A program made the position numbers and the translations under genes. From an uncultured Lachnospiraceae bacterium (GTDB lineage: Bacteria > Bacillota > Clostridia > Lachnospirales > Lachnospiraceae): a DNA stretch of 46,212 nucleotides. The notes under the pieces are model-generated. The model was given only the letters and a program-made list of their open reading frames with translations, ran no database searches and was not told where the DNA came from. The stretch's first letter is position 1, and each line of letters begins with the position of its first letter. Location of the stretch: positions 1 to 46,212 of the forward strand of contig CAMWLG010000022.1 in NCBI GenBank assembly GCA_947175035.1. Reading direction: 5' to 3'. Positions 19,801 through 27,160 of this stretch are shown here, one piece after another.

Positions 19801-20008
19801 GGGGAATCATATCCTTGATGGTACGAGTCTCCACGTGACCGATATGGGGCTTACCGTTCGCCGTAGGCGGCCCGTCATAGAAGGTGTAAGTAGGCCCCTC
19901 CTTCCGGCTCTCTATACTTTTTAAAAAGATGTTATTGTCGGACCAGAATTGCTCCACAGCCTTCTCCCGCTCGACAAAGTTAAGATTTTTGTCAACCTGT
20001 TTGTACAT
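16826..20008 (-). CDS. ileS: Isoleucyl-tRNA synthetase (1060 aa)
   Basis: Charges tRNA-Ile in the cytoplasm. Class I signatures are present: HIGH at residues 55-58 (GPPTANGKPHIGHVETR) and KMSKS at 604-608 (DENGQKMSKSKGN). The editing domain region (AWTTTPWTLPSNTALC), the tryptophan-rich WGLSRNRYWGTPL and an anticodon-binding C-terminal part follow. The length and the NGKPHIGHVETRTIKD version of the motif resemble the longer, eukaryote-like type of bacterial IleS rather than the roughly 940-residue E. coli type; that clade is often naturally insensitive to mupirocin, which is inferred here. The ATG at 20008 sits 7 bases after AAAGGAGAC. Expression is controlled by the T-box leader at 20219-20500. 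Confidence 0.97.
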   Translation of the reverse strand: MYKQVDKNLNFVEREKAVEQFWSDNNIFLKSIESRKEGPTYTFYDGPPTANGKPHIGHVETRTIKDMIPRYRTMKGCMVPRKAGWDTHGLPVELEVEKLLGLDGKEQIEEYGLAPFIDKCKESVWKYKGMWEDFSKTVGFWADMDDPYVTYEDDYIESEWWALKTIWDKKLLYKGFKIVPYCPRCGTPLSSHEVAQGYKAVKERSAVVRFKVVGEDAYFLAWTTTPWTLPSNTALCVNPEETYAKVKAGDDKVYYMAQALLDTVLGKLADAENGKPAYEVLETYIGKDLVGKEYEPLFACAGEAAAKQKKKAHFVTCDNYVTMSDGTGIVHIAPAFGEDDARVGRDYDLPFIQFVDGKGNMTEETPYAGKFVKDADKDILVDLDKEGKLFDAPKFEHDYPFCWRCDTPLIYYARESWFIKMTAVKDDLVRNNNTINWIPQSIGEGRFGNWLENIQDWGLSRNRYWGTPLNIWECECGCQHAIGSREELYNMSGNEDAKTVEFHRPYIDAITIKCPECGKQMKRVPEVIDCWFDSGAMPFAQHHYPFENKELFEKQFPAQFISEAVDQTRGWFYSLLAESTLLFNKAPYENVIVMGHVQDENGQKMSKSKGNAVDPFEALETYGADAIRWYFYTSSAPWLPKRFSGKAVQEGQRKFMGTLWSTYAFFVLYANIDSFDATGYSLEYDKLAVMDKWILSKLNTVVGEVDENLDAYRIPEAAKAMYDFVDDLSNWYVRCNRERFWAKGMEQDKINAYMTLYTSLVTICKAAAPMIPFMTEDIYQNLVRSNDANAPESIHLCDFPTVEQSFIDKKLEKNMEDVFDAVALGRACRNEMKVKNRQPLRKMYIKTDIVSGEGTTSIRDAFFTDIIADELNVKEVLFADDVREFTSYSFKPQLRTVGPKYGKQLGGIQKALASLDGNAAMDELNANGALKFDVDGVTVELTKEDLLIEMTQKEGYVSQEDNHMTVVLDMNLTEELIEEGFVYEIISKIQNMRKDADFEVMDHIRVSLNGNDKLFAIAQKNSDTIVGKVLADELTSGKTFAIANEWDVNGEKVTVAVERV

Positions 20009-20056
20009 GTCTGTCTCCTTTCTATACTTGTATGCTCCTCGCACTCATTGCTCCAT

Positions 20057-20129
20057 CGAGTAGGGAAGCTTTTCCCTACTCGCCGCGCGAGCCGCATGCT
20101 GCGAAGCAGCTAAATTCCATATGCGGCTC
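20057..20129. repeat. Two adjacent palindromes between the T-box terminator and ileS
   Basis: First hairpin at 20057-20082: CGAGTAGGGAA and TTCCCTACTCG, a perfect 11-bp stem with loop GCTT. Second at 20089-20129: GAGCCGCAT and ATGCGGCTC, enclosing a smaller GCTGC/GCAGC hairpin. GC-rich sequence with further short inverted repeats (GCTC-ATGC-GAGC) continues to about 20215. None of it codes or is part of the T-box fold, so it looks like an inserted REP-like or other dispersed intergenic repeat that is transcribed in the ileS leader. Confidence 0.65.
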
Positions 20130-20218
20130 CCCCGCCTCACGCTCCGCGCTCGGTGTCGCGGCATTCGTCACATCCTTGCTCATGCGAGCACGGCGCGGAT
20201 GTTCCTCATTGCTCGCGC

Positions 20219-20500
20219 AAAAAAGCTTCATCCTGTAACAGGACGAAGCTTGAAAGCTCGCAAACCACCTCTTACATCATACTTCCAAGTCCGTGTGCCG
20301 CAGCATCTGCCTGCGCCTGCGGAGGAGTGATATGTGATCCGATAACGGTGGAATACCGGACAAGACTACATGATATTTCGTCCTGCCTGCTCGGAAGTGA
20401 TCTTCACCATTCTCCTACTCGCACCGGGCTTACACCCTCCCCGGCTCGCTTTGCCTTTCCTAAAATGGCTACTCTCTTCGTCACTGCATTTATACTTATC
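20219..20500 (-). promoter_or_regulatory. T-box riboswitch (tRNA-Ile) controlling ileS
   Basis: Minus-strand leader between the promoter and ileS. In order: an AGTA-box-like sequence (20416-20419); the specifier AUC (Ile) at 20399-20401 in GGTGAAGATCACTTCCGAG; a T-box-like AGAGGTGGTTTGCG whose UGGU (20264-20267) can pair with the ACCA end of uncharged tRNA-Ile; then a 13-bp terminator stem (20223-20251, AAGCTTCGTCCTG, loop TTA) followed by a run of U. Uncharged tRNA-Ile should stabilise the antiterminator and switch ileS on. The T-box sequence deviates from the AGGGTGGNACCGCG consensus, but the specifier matches the gene. Confidence 0.85.
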
Positions 20501-20502
20501 AG

Positions 20503-20532
20503 ATTATATATCCTGCGCGGGCGGGATGTCAA
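20503..20532 (-). promoter_or_regulatory. Sigma-A promoter of the ileS T-box leader
   Basis: Minus strand TTGACA, 18-base spacer, TATAAT, starting just after the stop of the broken AlbA_2 gene. The leader to the ileS ATG would be nearly 490 nt. Confidence 0.75.
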
Positions 20533-20535
20533 GGG

Positions 20536-21979
20536 TTAATTCACATCCAAAAACTCATACTTTCCCGGTCCCAATCCGGTAACCTTCTTAATGACCTTTG
20601 CCGCTTTCATTACAGTCATAATATTGGTTGCCTTAGATTTAGAACAATTTAACCATTCCATAACATTCGCTTGTCCAAATGGAACGCCGACGCCACACAT
20701 TTCAAATACTTTTTGTATATTGTATATGAATGTATCTGTCACATCTGCCTCCTTAAATAGTGGAAGATATTTTTCAAAGTCATTGCTTACTTTTTCCTGG
20801 GCATTGCTTACTTTTCTGAAAATGGTAACCTTAAAACCGTTGCCAAATTCTTCAAATACAGGATCCGGCAATCCATACTCTTTACATCTATTGATAATTC
20901 TTGGCAGTCCAGTTCCCCATGCCTCTACAATGTGCATATAATGAAACGCCTCTGCTATCGCTTCATTTCTACATGTGGACTTTCCTAATTTGGCAGTTTC
21001 CATATCCAATCCGCCATAAAGCATACCTGGTGAAGAAACCTCCAGTCTGTCATCATAAAGGCTCACCTGCACACAAGATTTATCAAGATAGCTCCTATGA
21101 AGAACTGCATTTGCAATCATTTCTCTGATAGCAGATATCGGCAATTCATACACATCTTTTCTGTATTCTCCTTCAATTTCAGCACCCATATCTATATGTC
21201 TTAAGACAAAATGATAAGCATCATCTACCTGCTCATAAATGGGGCCGTTAAATTCTTTTTTGTCAATAAATATATCTCTCGTTTTTCCTTTAAATAAAGC
21301 ACATTGAACCTATGATACTTTATTCCTGTTATCGGTCAATAAATCAAAAGCATGTGTGGGATATGAATTTCTGCCTACTCTGCAAAGAATTCCAAAATCG
21401 TGAAGTTTTTCCACTGTCATATTTTTTACCGCAAGTCTTTCTTCCTCCGTATCACATGAATCAATTGCAACCTGTTTCATCTTTTTACATAAATTCAGGG
21501 CCTTTTCCTCATCATACTCACATCCAATCTCTTGAAGTGTATCATAGGATATATTTTGCCCTTCCAGCTCCAGTTCCTGCAATTTTCTTACATCAGCTGG
21601 TCTGCTGGTGCCATTGATCCTGATATAAGCACTGATTTCCTTTCCCTTGCTTGCAAGATAATAAGGCCTGAATTTACCCGGCACAACATCAATCACAAGT
21701 ATCGTTTTACCCTCTAGCGTTTGAATGGAAATATCTGACTCTACCTGCGGTGTACATGCATCGGAAATCATATTTAGAAATAGAATCCGACAATTTGAAC
21801 GGACTCTGCTCACCAATTCCATATACAATACCAGTCTCGTCTTCGACACCTAAAATTACTTGTCCACCTGTACTATTGGAAAATGCAATAATATCTTTAA
21901 GAAATTTCTCATGATTATCTGGAATTTCTCTTTTAAATTCAATGTTCTTGCCTTCACCAAAATATCCTTTTTTAACCAT
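20536..21979 (-). pseudogene. Broken AlbA_2/Schlafen-type ATP-binding regulator
   Basis: Three pieces make up one protein of about 480 residues. The N-terminus from the ATG at 21979 (GEGKNIEFKREIPDNHEKFL, then GGQVILGVEDETG) is an AlbA_2 (Schlafen-like) domain. A one-base shift near 21770-21776 (an extra A in TCTAAATATG) moves the frame, which continues with SDACTPQVESD and IRINGTSRPADVRKLQ. An in-frame TAG at 21310-21312 then interrupts before VQCALFKGKTRDIF; the frame goes on as a GHKL-type ATPase part (IREMIANAVLHRSY, HIVEAWGTGLPRII) and a winged-helix-like end. Intact relatives are usually read as DNA-binding regulators. Two independent lesions argue for real decay rather than one sequencing error. 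Confidence 0.85.
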
Positions 21980-22102
21980 GATGGCACCTGCTTTCTATAA
22001 TAAACCCTTTCTATGCTGATACACTCTAAACTCCTATTTATTATAGCATTATAATCATAATTAAAAAAGTCTATTCTTGTTCACTATTGCCTTGATTTAA
22101 AG

Positions 22103-22585
22103 TTAAGGATGTTCGCGTGTCATGGCATATTCTGTCATAATAAAATGTGCATATCGTGTTGCTTGTCGTTCGCGACCTATATCTGTAAGCTGCAAATTAT
22201 TAATCCATTGATAATAATGTGTAAGCTCGTGAGCGATAGATGTTAATATCGTTGCCAGTGCATCATCTCTTCCATATTTATCTTTCAATTCCATATAATC
22301 ACCGGCAGCTATTTTAATATATGGTTCAACCGTATAGTCATATGGTCCCAGAAAAGTACCAACCACATGCTCCCCATCTCTGGCTTTTATGTATTTTTTA
22401 TCTTTAATATATACCGGTACTCTTATGGGAAAATAATATTCTGAGCGCAACCATTGGGCAAAACATTTACATGCATTTTTAACCTCTGGATCAACAGTTG
22501 GTTCATACCGAAATCGTAATCCTGTTCTTCTATTATCAGAACAATCCAAAAAATGTTTCCAATTGTCAATTGTCCAAATATGCAT
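22103..22585 (-). CDS. Putative zincin-like metallopeptidase with HELTHYYQ (160 aa)
   Basis: The key feature is an HExxH zinc motif, ILTSIAHELTHYYQWIN, at about residues 114-130, preceded by a mixed alpha/beta region (VPVYIKDKKYIKA, GTFLGPYDYTVEPYIKIA). A downstream Glu (GRERQATRYAHF) could be the third zinc ligand. There is no signal peptide, so it should be cytoplasmic. The ATG at 22585 follows AGGAGC. It resembles short proteins of unknown role rather than a named peptidase family; substrate unknown. It lies 113 bases after the two-helix membrane protein on the same strand and may belong to that small cluster. Confidence 0.7.
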   Translation of the reverse strand: MHIWTIDNWKHFLDCSDNRRTGLRFRYEPTVDPEVKNACKCFAQWLRSEYYFPIRVPVYIKDKKYIKARDGEHVVGTFLGPYDYTVEPYIKIAAGDYMELKDKYGRDDALATILTSIAHELTHYYQWINNLQLTDIGRERQATRYAHFIMTEYAMTREHP

Positions 22586-22698
22586 TTCAATGCTCCTAAT
22601 ATTTTCTGTAGTTGCAGCCTTGCCGTTTACAGTCTTGATTTATCATCCACTGTTGTCTCCTGTTATGAAGCTGTGTTGATAAATATACTTTTATCTTT

Positions 22699-23196
22699 TT
22701 ATTCTATATTGGCAGACGCTTTGTCTGTTTTAGCAATATAGAGAACATAACCGCTCTTTGGCAGATACTTTACTGTTACATAGTCCCCTACTTCCAGCGA
22801 TCCTTTGCGGACTGCCTTGCAGTGAACCCCATCGATGATAAACTCATAACCATTTACTTTGTCATGTTCATAATCCCCTTTGACCACTGGAAATGAGAAG
22901 GAACCCAGACCTCGAATATTAGAAATCTCTCCCTGTATCTCAACCGCATCTGTCTCTTTTTCATCGCGCAGATAAATTCCACCATTTAATAGCACCCCGA
23001 TCAACATGCACACCAATACCCCCGCTCCCATGATCCACAATACTTGAAAACCATATTTTCTCCAGTCCCACTGTTTACGCAATAGCACATATACAAGCCA
23101 TGCACCACAATAAAAAATACCGATAGAAAAAGCTACTACACCAAATGCGGGAGCTCCAAAGCAAAAAGTTTTATATGCGTCATATTCAAAATACAT
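22699..23196 (-). CDS. Two-helix membrane protein of unknown function (165 aa)
   Basis: Two hydrophobic helices, roughly residues 12-38 (FGVVAFSIGIFYCGAWLVYV) and 50-70 (VLWIMGAGVLVCMLIGVLLN), are followed by an about 90-residue beta-rich soluble tail (VEIQGEISNIRGLG, VKGDYEHDKVNGYEFII, LEVGDYVTVKYLPKSGYVLY) that looks like an OB- or SH3-like barrel; DUF3592-type proteins have a similar plan. The start follows AGGGGAGG, which overlaps the stop of the ankyrin gene 15 bases upstream, so the two are translated together. Function not recognised. Confidence 0.75.
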   Translation of the reverse strand: MYFEYDAYKTFCFGAPAFGVVAFSIGIFYCGAWLVYVLLRKQWDWRKYGFQVLWIMGAGVLVCMLIGVLLNGGIYLRDEKETDAVEIQGEISNIRGLGSFSFPVVKGDYEHDKVNGYEFIIDGVHCKAVRKGSLEVGDYVTVKYLPKSGYVLYIAKTDKASANIE

Positions 23197-23211
23197 TCTT
23201 GTAGCCTCCCC

Positions 23212-23985
23212 TTAGTTTGTAAGCAATATAATAATTTCATCATTATCTTTCTCAACTGCATAATCATATGCAGTTTTTCCTTGTGAATCCATAAGAGTTT
23301 TATCAGCGCCGCTGTCCAAAAGAAGCTGTACCATTTCTGGCGAGGAATAATTAGCTGCCTGCATCAAAGCACTCCACCCCAGGGAATCGGTATCGTTTAT
23401 GTTACAATAATTTTCTCTTAATAAAAATTGAACAACTTCAAATCTATTAAAAAGGATACTCCTTTGTAATGTTTGATACCAATCTATTTGATTGTGATCG
23501 CATTGGTCTATAGCGTAGTGAAATGCAGCAAGTATGTCTGCTTCATCCACATCCATACTCTCAGGTCCCGAATGTACAATATCTCTTAGAACAGACGGCG
23601 TTCCTCCCGAATACTCCGTCACATAGTCTAATGACACACCATTTTCAATCAAATACAAAGATATCTGATACCAGTGTTCTTTCTTGGCGCAATAAGTCAA
23701 TGAAAGCGGAGTGCGCCCATCATTACAATTTACATCTGCCCCAGCTTCGACCAGCATTTTCACAATTTCAACATTATCCATTCCGCAAGCTACAATCAAA
23801 GGATATGTTGTTCCCCGGTTTTCACAAATAGTATTAAATATCCTTTCGGGTAAAATTTGCGGATATGTGCTTGCACAATTCGGGCGCTTCCCTAAAATAT
23901 GTTCAATGGATGCAATATCCTCCCTTTCAATGGCATACACCAGACTTTTGGCATAATAATAGTCACTATTCAAAAACATGACCAA
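23212..23985 (-). CDS. Ankyrin-repeat protein, N-terminal anchor out of frame
   Basis: Ankyrin repeats are clear: TYPLIVACGMDNVEIVKMLVE followed by AGADVNCNDGRTPLSL, and WSALMQAANYSSPEMVQLLL followed by DSGADKTLMDSQGKTAYDYA, with degenerate repeats between. The open frame begins only at a TTG (23985) without a ribosome site. Upstream, an ATG at 24041 with GGAGAAAAGGGG before it starts a peptide that stops after eight codons; moving back one base in the A6 run at 24033-24038 would give MKKSLLLFIVIICILGG and join this frame, a typical signal anchor. The intact protein would then have 276 residues and face outward. It is either a frameshift mutation, a programmed -1 shift, or a sequence error. 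Co-transcribed with the membrane protein and perhaps the zincin. Confidence 0.8.
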   Translation of the reverse strand: MVMFLNSDYYYAKSLVYAIEREDIASIEHILGKRPNCASTYPQILPERIFNTICENRGTTYPLIVACGMDNVEIVKMLVEAGADVNCNDGRTPLSLTYCAKKEHWYQISLYLIENGVSLDYVTEYSGGTPSVLRDIVHSGPESMDVDEADILAAFHYAIDQCDHNQIDWYQTLQRSILFNRFEVVQFLLRENYCNINDTDSLGWSALMQAANYSSPEMVQLLLDSGADKTLMDSQGKTAYDYAVEKDNDEIIILLTN

Positions 23986-24032
23986 GGCTGCTCCGCCAAG
24001 AATGCAGATAATAACTATAAATAATAAAAGAC

Positions 24033-24041
24033 TTTTTTCAT
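24033..24041 (-). other. ATG followed by A6 run: likely frameshift site of the ankyrin gene
   Basis: The minus strand reads ATG AAA AAA GTC. A -1 slip on the two AAA codons yields AGT CTT TTA and restores the membrane-anchor frame. The zero frame stops at TAG after eight codons. A deletion of one A from an original A7 would explain the same pattern. Confidence 0.6.
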
Positions 24042-24109
24042 CTTTACCCCTTTTCTCCTAATATCTTCTGACTTCTGGATCATAATATCTTTATCTTTTA
24101 TACAAGTAC

Positions 24110-24138
24110 ATACTACTACGCAACATAATTTGGGTCAA
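24110..24138 (-). promoter_or_regulatory. Putative promoter of the ankyrin-membrane protein operon
   Basis: Minus strand TTGACC, 17-base spacer, TAGTAT, about 70 bases before the inferred ATG at 24041. An alternative -10 (TATAAA) lies a few bases downstream. Confidence 0.55.
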
Positions 24139-24237
24139 TTATGGATTTTCATATAAAACGTCTGACTTTTCGTAAATACTTAACAATTTTACACCTTGCG
24201 GTCAGAATATTCTTTCAGAACAACATTCTGTTCGTTC

Positions 24238-24266
24238 TTGCAATTGTCTGAAATGACAAGTATAAT
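24238..24266 (+). promoter_or_regulatory. Sigma-A promoter of the diguanylate cyclase-pncB operon
   Basis: TTGCAA, 17-base spacer, TATAAT, close before the ATG at 24295 and its GGAGG. The leader would be only about 22 bases. This also rules out a start codon at 24196. Confidence 0.7.
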
Positions 24267-24294
24267 GATAAGTGAATGTAATGGAGGCGATATT

Positions 24295-25650
24295 ATGCAA
24301 ACAGGGAACAAAGGGAAAATCGGTCATGTTCTGCAGGCAATCAATATAGTGCCACTCTTGCTTTTTGGCACGATCACGCTGTTGTTAAGCTATCAATGGT
24401 TTACCGACGCCATGTACGAGGAGGTGGAACGGGGACTTGTCTATGTGGCCCTGAACACGAATACCATTATAGATGTGGCATACCCTGGAGACTATAGGCT
24501 GGAAGGCGACACGGAACCACACTTGTATAAGGGCGATGCTGCCATCACCACCGATGCCTATGAACTGATTGACCGTGTGAAAGCCGACACGGAGTTGGAA
24601 ATTACTATATTTTATCAGGACATGCGTGTTTTAACCACGATCTCTGATTCGGCCGGTGGCCGTTATGTCGGAACCAAAGCGCCGGATATCGTCATTGAAG
24701 AAGTCTTAAATGGGGGCGAGCCCAGGTTTTATACCAATACCCTGATCAATGGCGCCAGATATTTTTCCTACTATATGCCGATATCGGATTCCAACGGAAA
24801 TATCGCGGGCATGATTTTCGTGGGAAAACCCTCACAGAAGGTGAACACCGCCGTCCAGGAATCGCTCTACCCCTTAATATTTACCACGATCGCCACGATC
24901 ATTGTCATTTGTTTATTCCTATTTTTCTATACACAGAAGCTGATCACCGCACTGCAGCACATCCGCGGCTTTCTTGTGGAGGTTGCAACGGGTAATCTAA
25001 CCGCCAAACTGGATTCGACTGTGTCAAAACGCAATGACGAGTTCGGAGACATCGGCAGATCCGCCCTGTCCATGCAGCGTTCCCTGCGCACCATGGTGGA
25101 GCAGGACGCGCTGACCGAGCTTTTTAACCGCAGGTGCGCCGAGCAGAAGCTAAGACAGGTTGTCGCCAAGCATCAGACACAACAGACGCCTTTTTGTCTG
25201 TCAATCGGAGATATCGACTTTTTTAAGAAAGTCAATGATACATATGGTCATGAGTGTGGTGATCTGGTTCTCAAGAATATCTCCGCCAAGCTCAAAGAAC
25301 ATATGCACAATCACGGCTTTGCGGCCCGCTGGGGCGGCGAAGAATTTCTGTTGGTGTATGACCATGTGCAGCTTCCCGAAGCACACAGGCTGCTGGAAGG
25401 ATTGTTAAACGAAATCCGGGCGATGGAAACCCAGTATAACGATAAGGTGATAAAAGTGACCATGACTTTCGGTCTCATCGCAGGCGATACGGACGATACC
25501 TCGAAGCTCCTGCTCTCGGCGGACGAGAATCTATACAACGGCAAAGCGGGCGGCAGAAATTGTATTGTCTGGAAGCAATCAGACGAGAAATCCGACACAG
25601 AATCTGACACAGCTTCCGAACAGGAAAACAATAATAAGGAGAATGAATGA
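24295..25650 (+). CDS. Membrane sensor diguanylate cyclase (extracytoplasmic domain-HAMP-GGDEF, 451 aa)
   Basis: Makes cyclic di-GMP. The start has GGAGG 7 bases upstream. Membrane helix 1 is near residues 13-38 (IVPLLLFGTITLLLSYQWF). A roughly 150-residue outer part is Cache-like (ITIFYQDMRVLTTISD, YFSYYMPISDSNGNIAGM). Membrane helix 2 is near 192-217, followed by a HAMP region (LVEVATGNLTAKLD) and a GGDEF domain (QDALTELFNRRC, IGDIDFFKKVNDTYGHECGD) with an active-site GGEEF at 347-351. No RxxD inhibitory site is seen ahead of GGEEF, so product inhibition may be absent. The stop is one base before the pncB start, so the two genes are coupled. Ligand unknown. Confidence 0.92.
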   Translation: MQTGNKGKIGHVLQAINIVPLLLFGTITLLLSYQWFTDAMYEEVERGLVYVALNTNTIIDVAYPGDYRLEGDTEPHLYKGDAAITTDAYELIDRVKADTELEITIFYQDMRVLTTISDSAGGRYVGTKAPDIVIEEVLNGGEPRFYTNTLINGARYFSYYMPISDSNGNIAGMIFVGKPSQKVNTAVQESLYPLIFTTIATIIVICLFLFFYTQKLITALQHIRGFLVEVATGNLTAKLDSTVSKRNDEFGDIGRSALSMQRSLRTMVEQDALTELFNRRCAEQKLRQVVAKHQTQQTPFCLSIGDIDFFKKVNDTYGHECGDLVLKNISAKLKEHMHNHGFAARWGGEEFLLVYDHVQLPEAHRLLEGLLNEIRAMETQYNDKVIKVTMTFGLIAGDTDDTSKLLLSADENLYNGKAGGRNCIVWKQSDEKSDTESDTASEQENNNKENE

Positions 25651-25651
25651 A

Positions 25652-27106
25652 ATGGACAGACAAAATCTGACGCTTTTAACCGATCTTTATGAACTGACCA
25701 TGATGCAGGGATATTTTAAAAATAAGGATCGCAACGAGACCGTGATCTTTGATGCTTTTTACCGCAATAACCCTTGTGATGGCGGATTTGCCATCTGTGC
25801 CGGGTTGGAGCAGGTGATTCAATACATCAAGGAGCTTCGCTTTGAGGAGGAGGATATCGCATACCTCGCCTCCCTGGGTATTTTTGAGCAGGATTTTCTG
25901 GATTACCTGCGTGATTTTCACTTCTCCGGTGATATTTACGCCATCCCGGAAGGCACGGTGATGTTCCCCAGAGAACCCATGGTCAAGGTTATTGCTCCCA
26001 TTATGGAGGCTCAGCTGGTGGAGACCGCTATTTTGAACATCATTAACCACCAAAGTCTGATTGCCACCAAAGCCGCCAGGGTTTGCTTCGCGGCCAGAGG
26101 CGACGGCATTATGGAATTCGGTCTGCGGCGCGCCCAAGGACCTGACGCAGGAACCTACGGTGCAAGAGCTGCCATGATCGGCGGCTGTATCGCCACCAGC
26201 AATGTTTTGGCGGGTCAGCTTTTTGACGTTCCGGTAAAAGGTACTCACGCCCACAGCTGGATTATGAGTTTTCCGGATGAATACACTGCATTCAAGTCAT
26301 ATGCGGATATGTACCCTTCCGCCTGCATCCTGCTGGTGGACACTTATGACACATTAAAATCCGGCGTTCCCAACGCGATCAAAGTATTTACAGAGATGAG
26401 GGAGGCGGGGATTCCTCTGACCTTCTATGGCATCCGCCTGGACAGCGGGGATTTGGCATATCTGTCCAAAAAAGCGCGGAAAATGTTGGACGCAGCCGGT
26501 TTCACCGACGCAGTGATTTCCGCATCCAACGATCTGGACGAGAACCTGATCGACAGTCTGAAAGTGCAGGGCGCAACCATCACCTCATGGGGTGTGGGCA
26601 CCAATCTGATCACCTCCAAGGATAACCCTTCCTTTGGCGGTGTGTATAAGCTTGCCGCCATTCAGGATAAAAACGGGAACTTTATCCCCAAGATCAAGCT
26701 CTCCGAGAACAGCGAGAAAGTCACAAACCCCGGCAACAAAGTGATTTACCGCATCTATGAAAAGGAGTCCGGCAAGATCAAAGCCGATTTGATCTGTCTG
26801 GCTGATGAAGTATACAATGAAGCGGATGATTTATTGCTCTTCGACCCCCTTGAGCCTTGGAAAAAAACGAAATTAAAGGGAGGCACCTACACAATGCGCC
26901 CCATCATGGAGCAAATCTTCAAGAGCGGCGAATGTGTGTATACTTCCCCTAAAGTCATGGATATCCGTGCATACTGCCAGAAGGAGCTGGACACCCTCTG
27001 GGACGAGACCAGACGTCTGGTCAATCCCCACAAGGTGTATGTGGATTTGTCCAAAAAGCTGTATGATGTGAAACTGGAGCTTTTGGATCAAATGGGCGAG
27101 AAATAA
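25652..27106 (+). CDS. pncB: Nicotinate phosphoribosyltransferase (484 aa)
   Basis: Converts nicotinate and PRPP to nicotinate mononucleotide in NAD salvage. Family signatures: LTDLYELTMMQGYF at the N-terminus, FDAFYRNNPCDGGFAICAGL, MEFGLRRAQGPDAGTYGARA, GTHAHSWIMSF, FYGIRLDSGDLAYLSKKAR, and WGVGTNLITSKDNPSFGGVYKL. The length is normal for the clostridial/Bacillus type. The ATG at 25652 is chosen because AAGGAG lies 10 bases upstream, at the end of the cyclase gene; an ATG at 25643 is too close to that site. It shares a transcript with the diguanylate cyclase and ends at a strong terminator. Confidence 0.95.
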   Translation: MDRQNLTLLTDLYELTMMQGYFKNKDRNETVIFDAFYRNNPCDGGFAICAGLEQVIQYIKELRFEEEDIAYLASLGIFEQDFLDYLRDFHFSGDIYAIPEGTVMFPREPMVKVIAPIMEAQLVETAILNIINHQSLIATKAARVCFAARGDGIMEFGLRRAQGPDAGTYGARAAMIGGCIATSNVLAGQLFDVPVKGTHAHSWIMSFPDEYTAFKSYADMYPSACILLVDTYDTLKSGVPNAIKVFTEMREAGIPLTFYGIRLDSGDLAYLSKKARKMLDAAGFTDAVISASNDLDENLIDSLKVQGATITSWGVGTNLITSKDNPSFGGVYKLAAIQDKNGNFIPKIKLSENSEKVTNPGNKVIYRIYEKESGKIKADLICLADEVYNEADDLLLFDPLEPWKKTKLKGGTYTMRPIMEQIFKSGECVYTSPKVMDIRAYCQKELDTLWDETRRLVNPHKVYVDLSKKLYDVKLELLDQMGEK

Positions 27107-27123
27107 CACGCGAGCCGCGCTGC

Positions 27124-27160
27124 AAAAAAGGTTGAGGAAAATTTACTCCTCAACCTTTTC
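27124..27160. terminator. Bidirectional terminator between pncB and the lipoprotein gene
   Basis: A perfect 13-bp stem, AAAAGGTTGAGGA with TCCTCAACCTTTT and an 8-base loop. The A/T ends give U-runs on both strands (stronger on the minus strand, T6). It overlaps the last codons of the minus-strand lipoprotein gene and lies 17 bases past the pncB stop, so it serves both converging genes. Confidence 0.85.

Noticed and set aside
18818..19924. A 368-codon open frame on the plus strand
   Set aside because: It lies wholly antisense inside ileS, has no ribosome site and its translation looks like a shadow of the synthetase codons.
25565..25651. Longer pncB start inside the cyclase gene
   Set aside because: The extension has no ribosome site and does not resemble the enzyme's N-terminus; the ATG at 25652 has AAGGAG.
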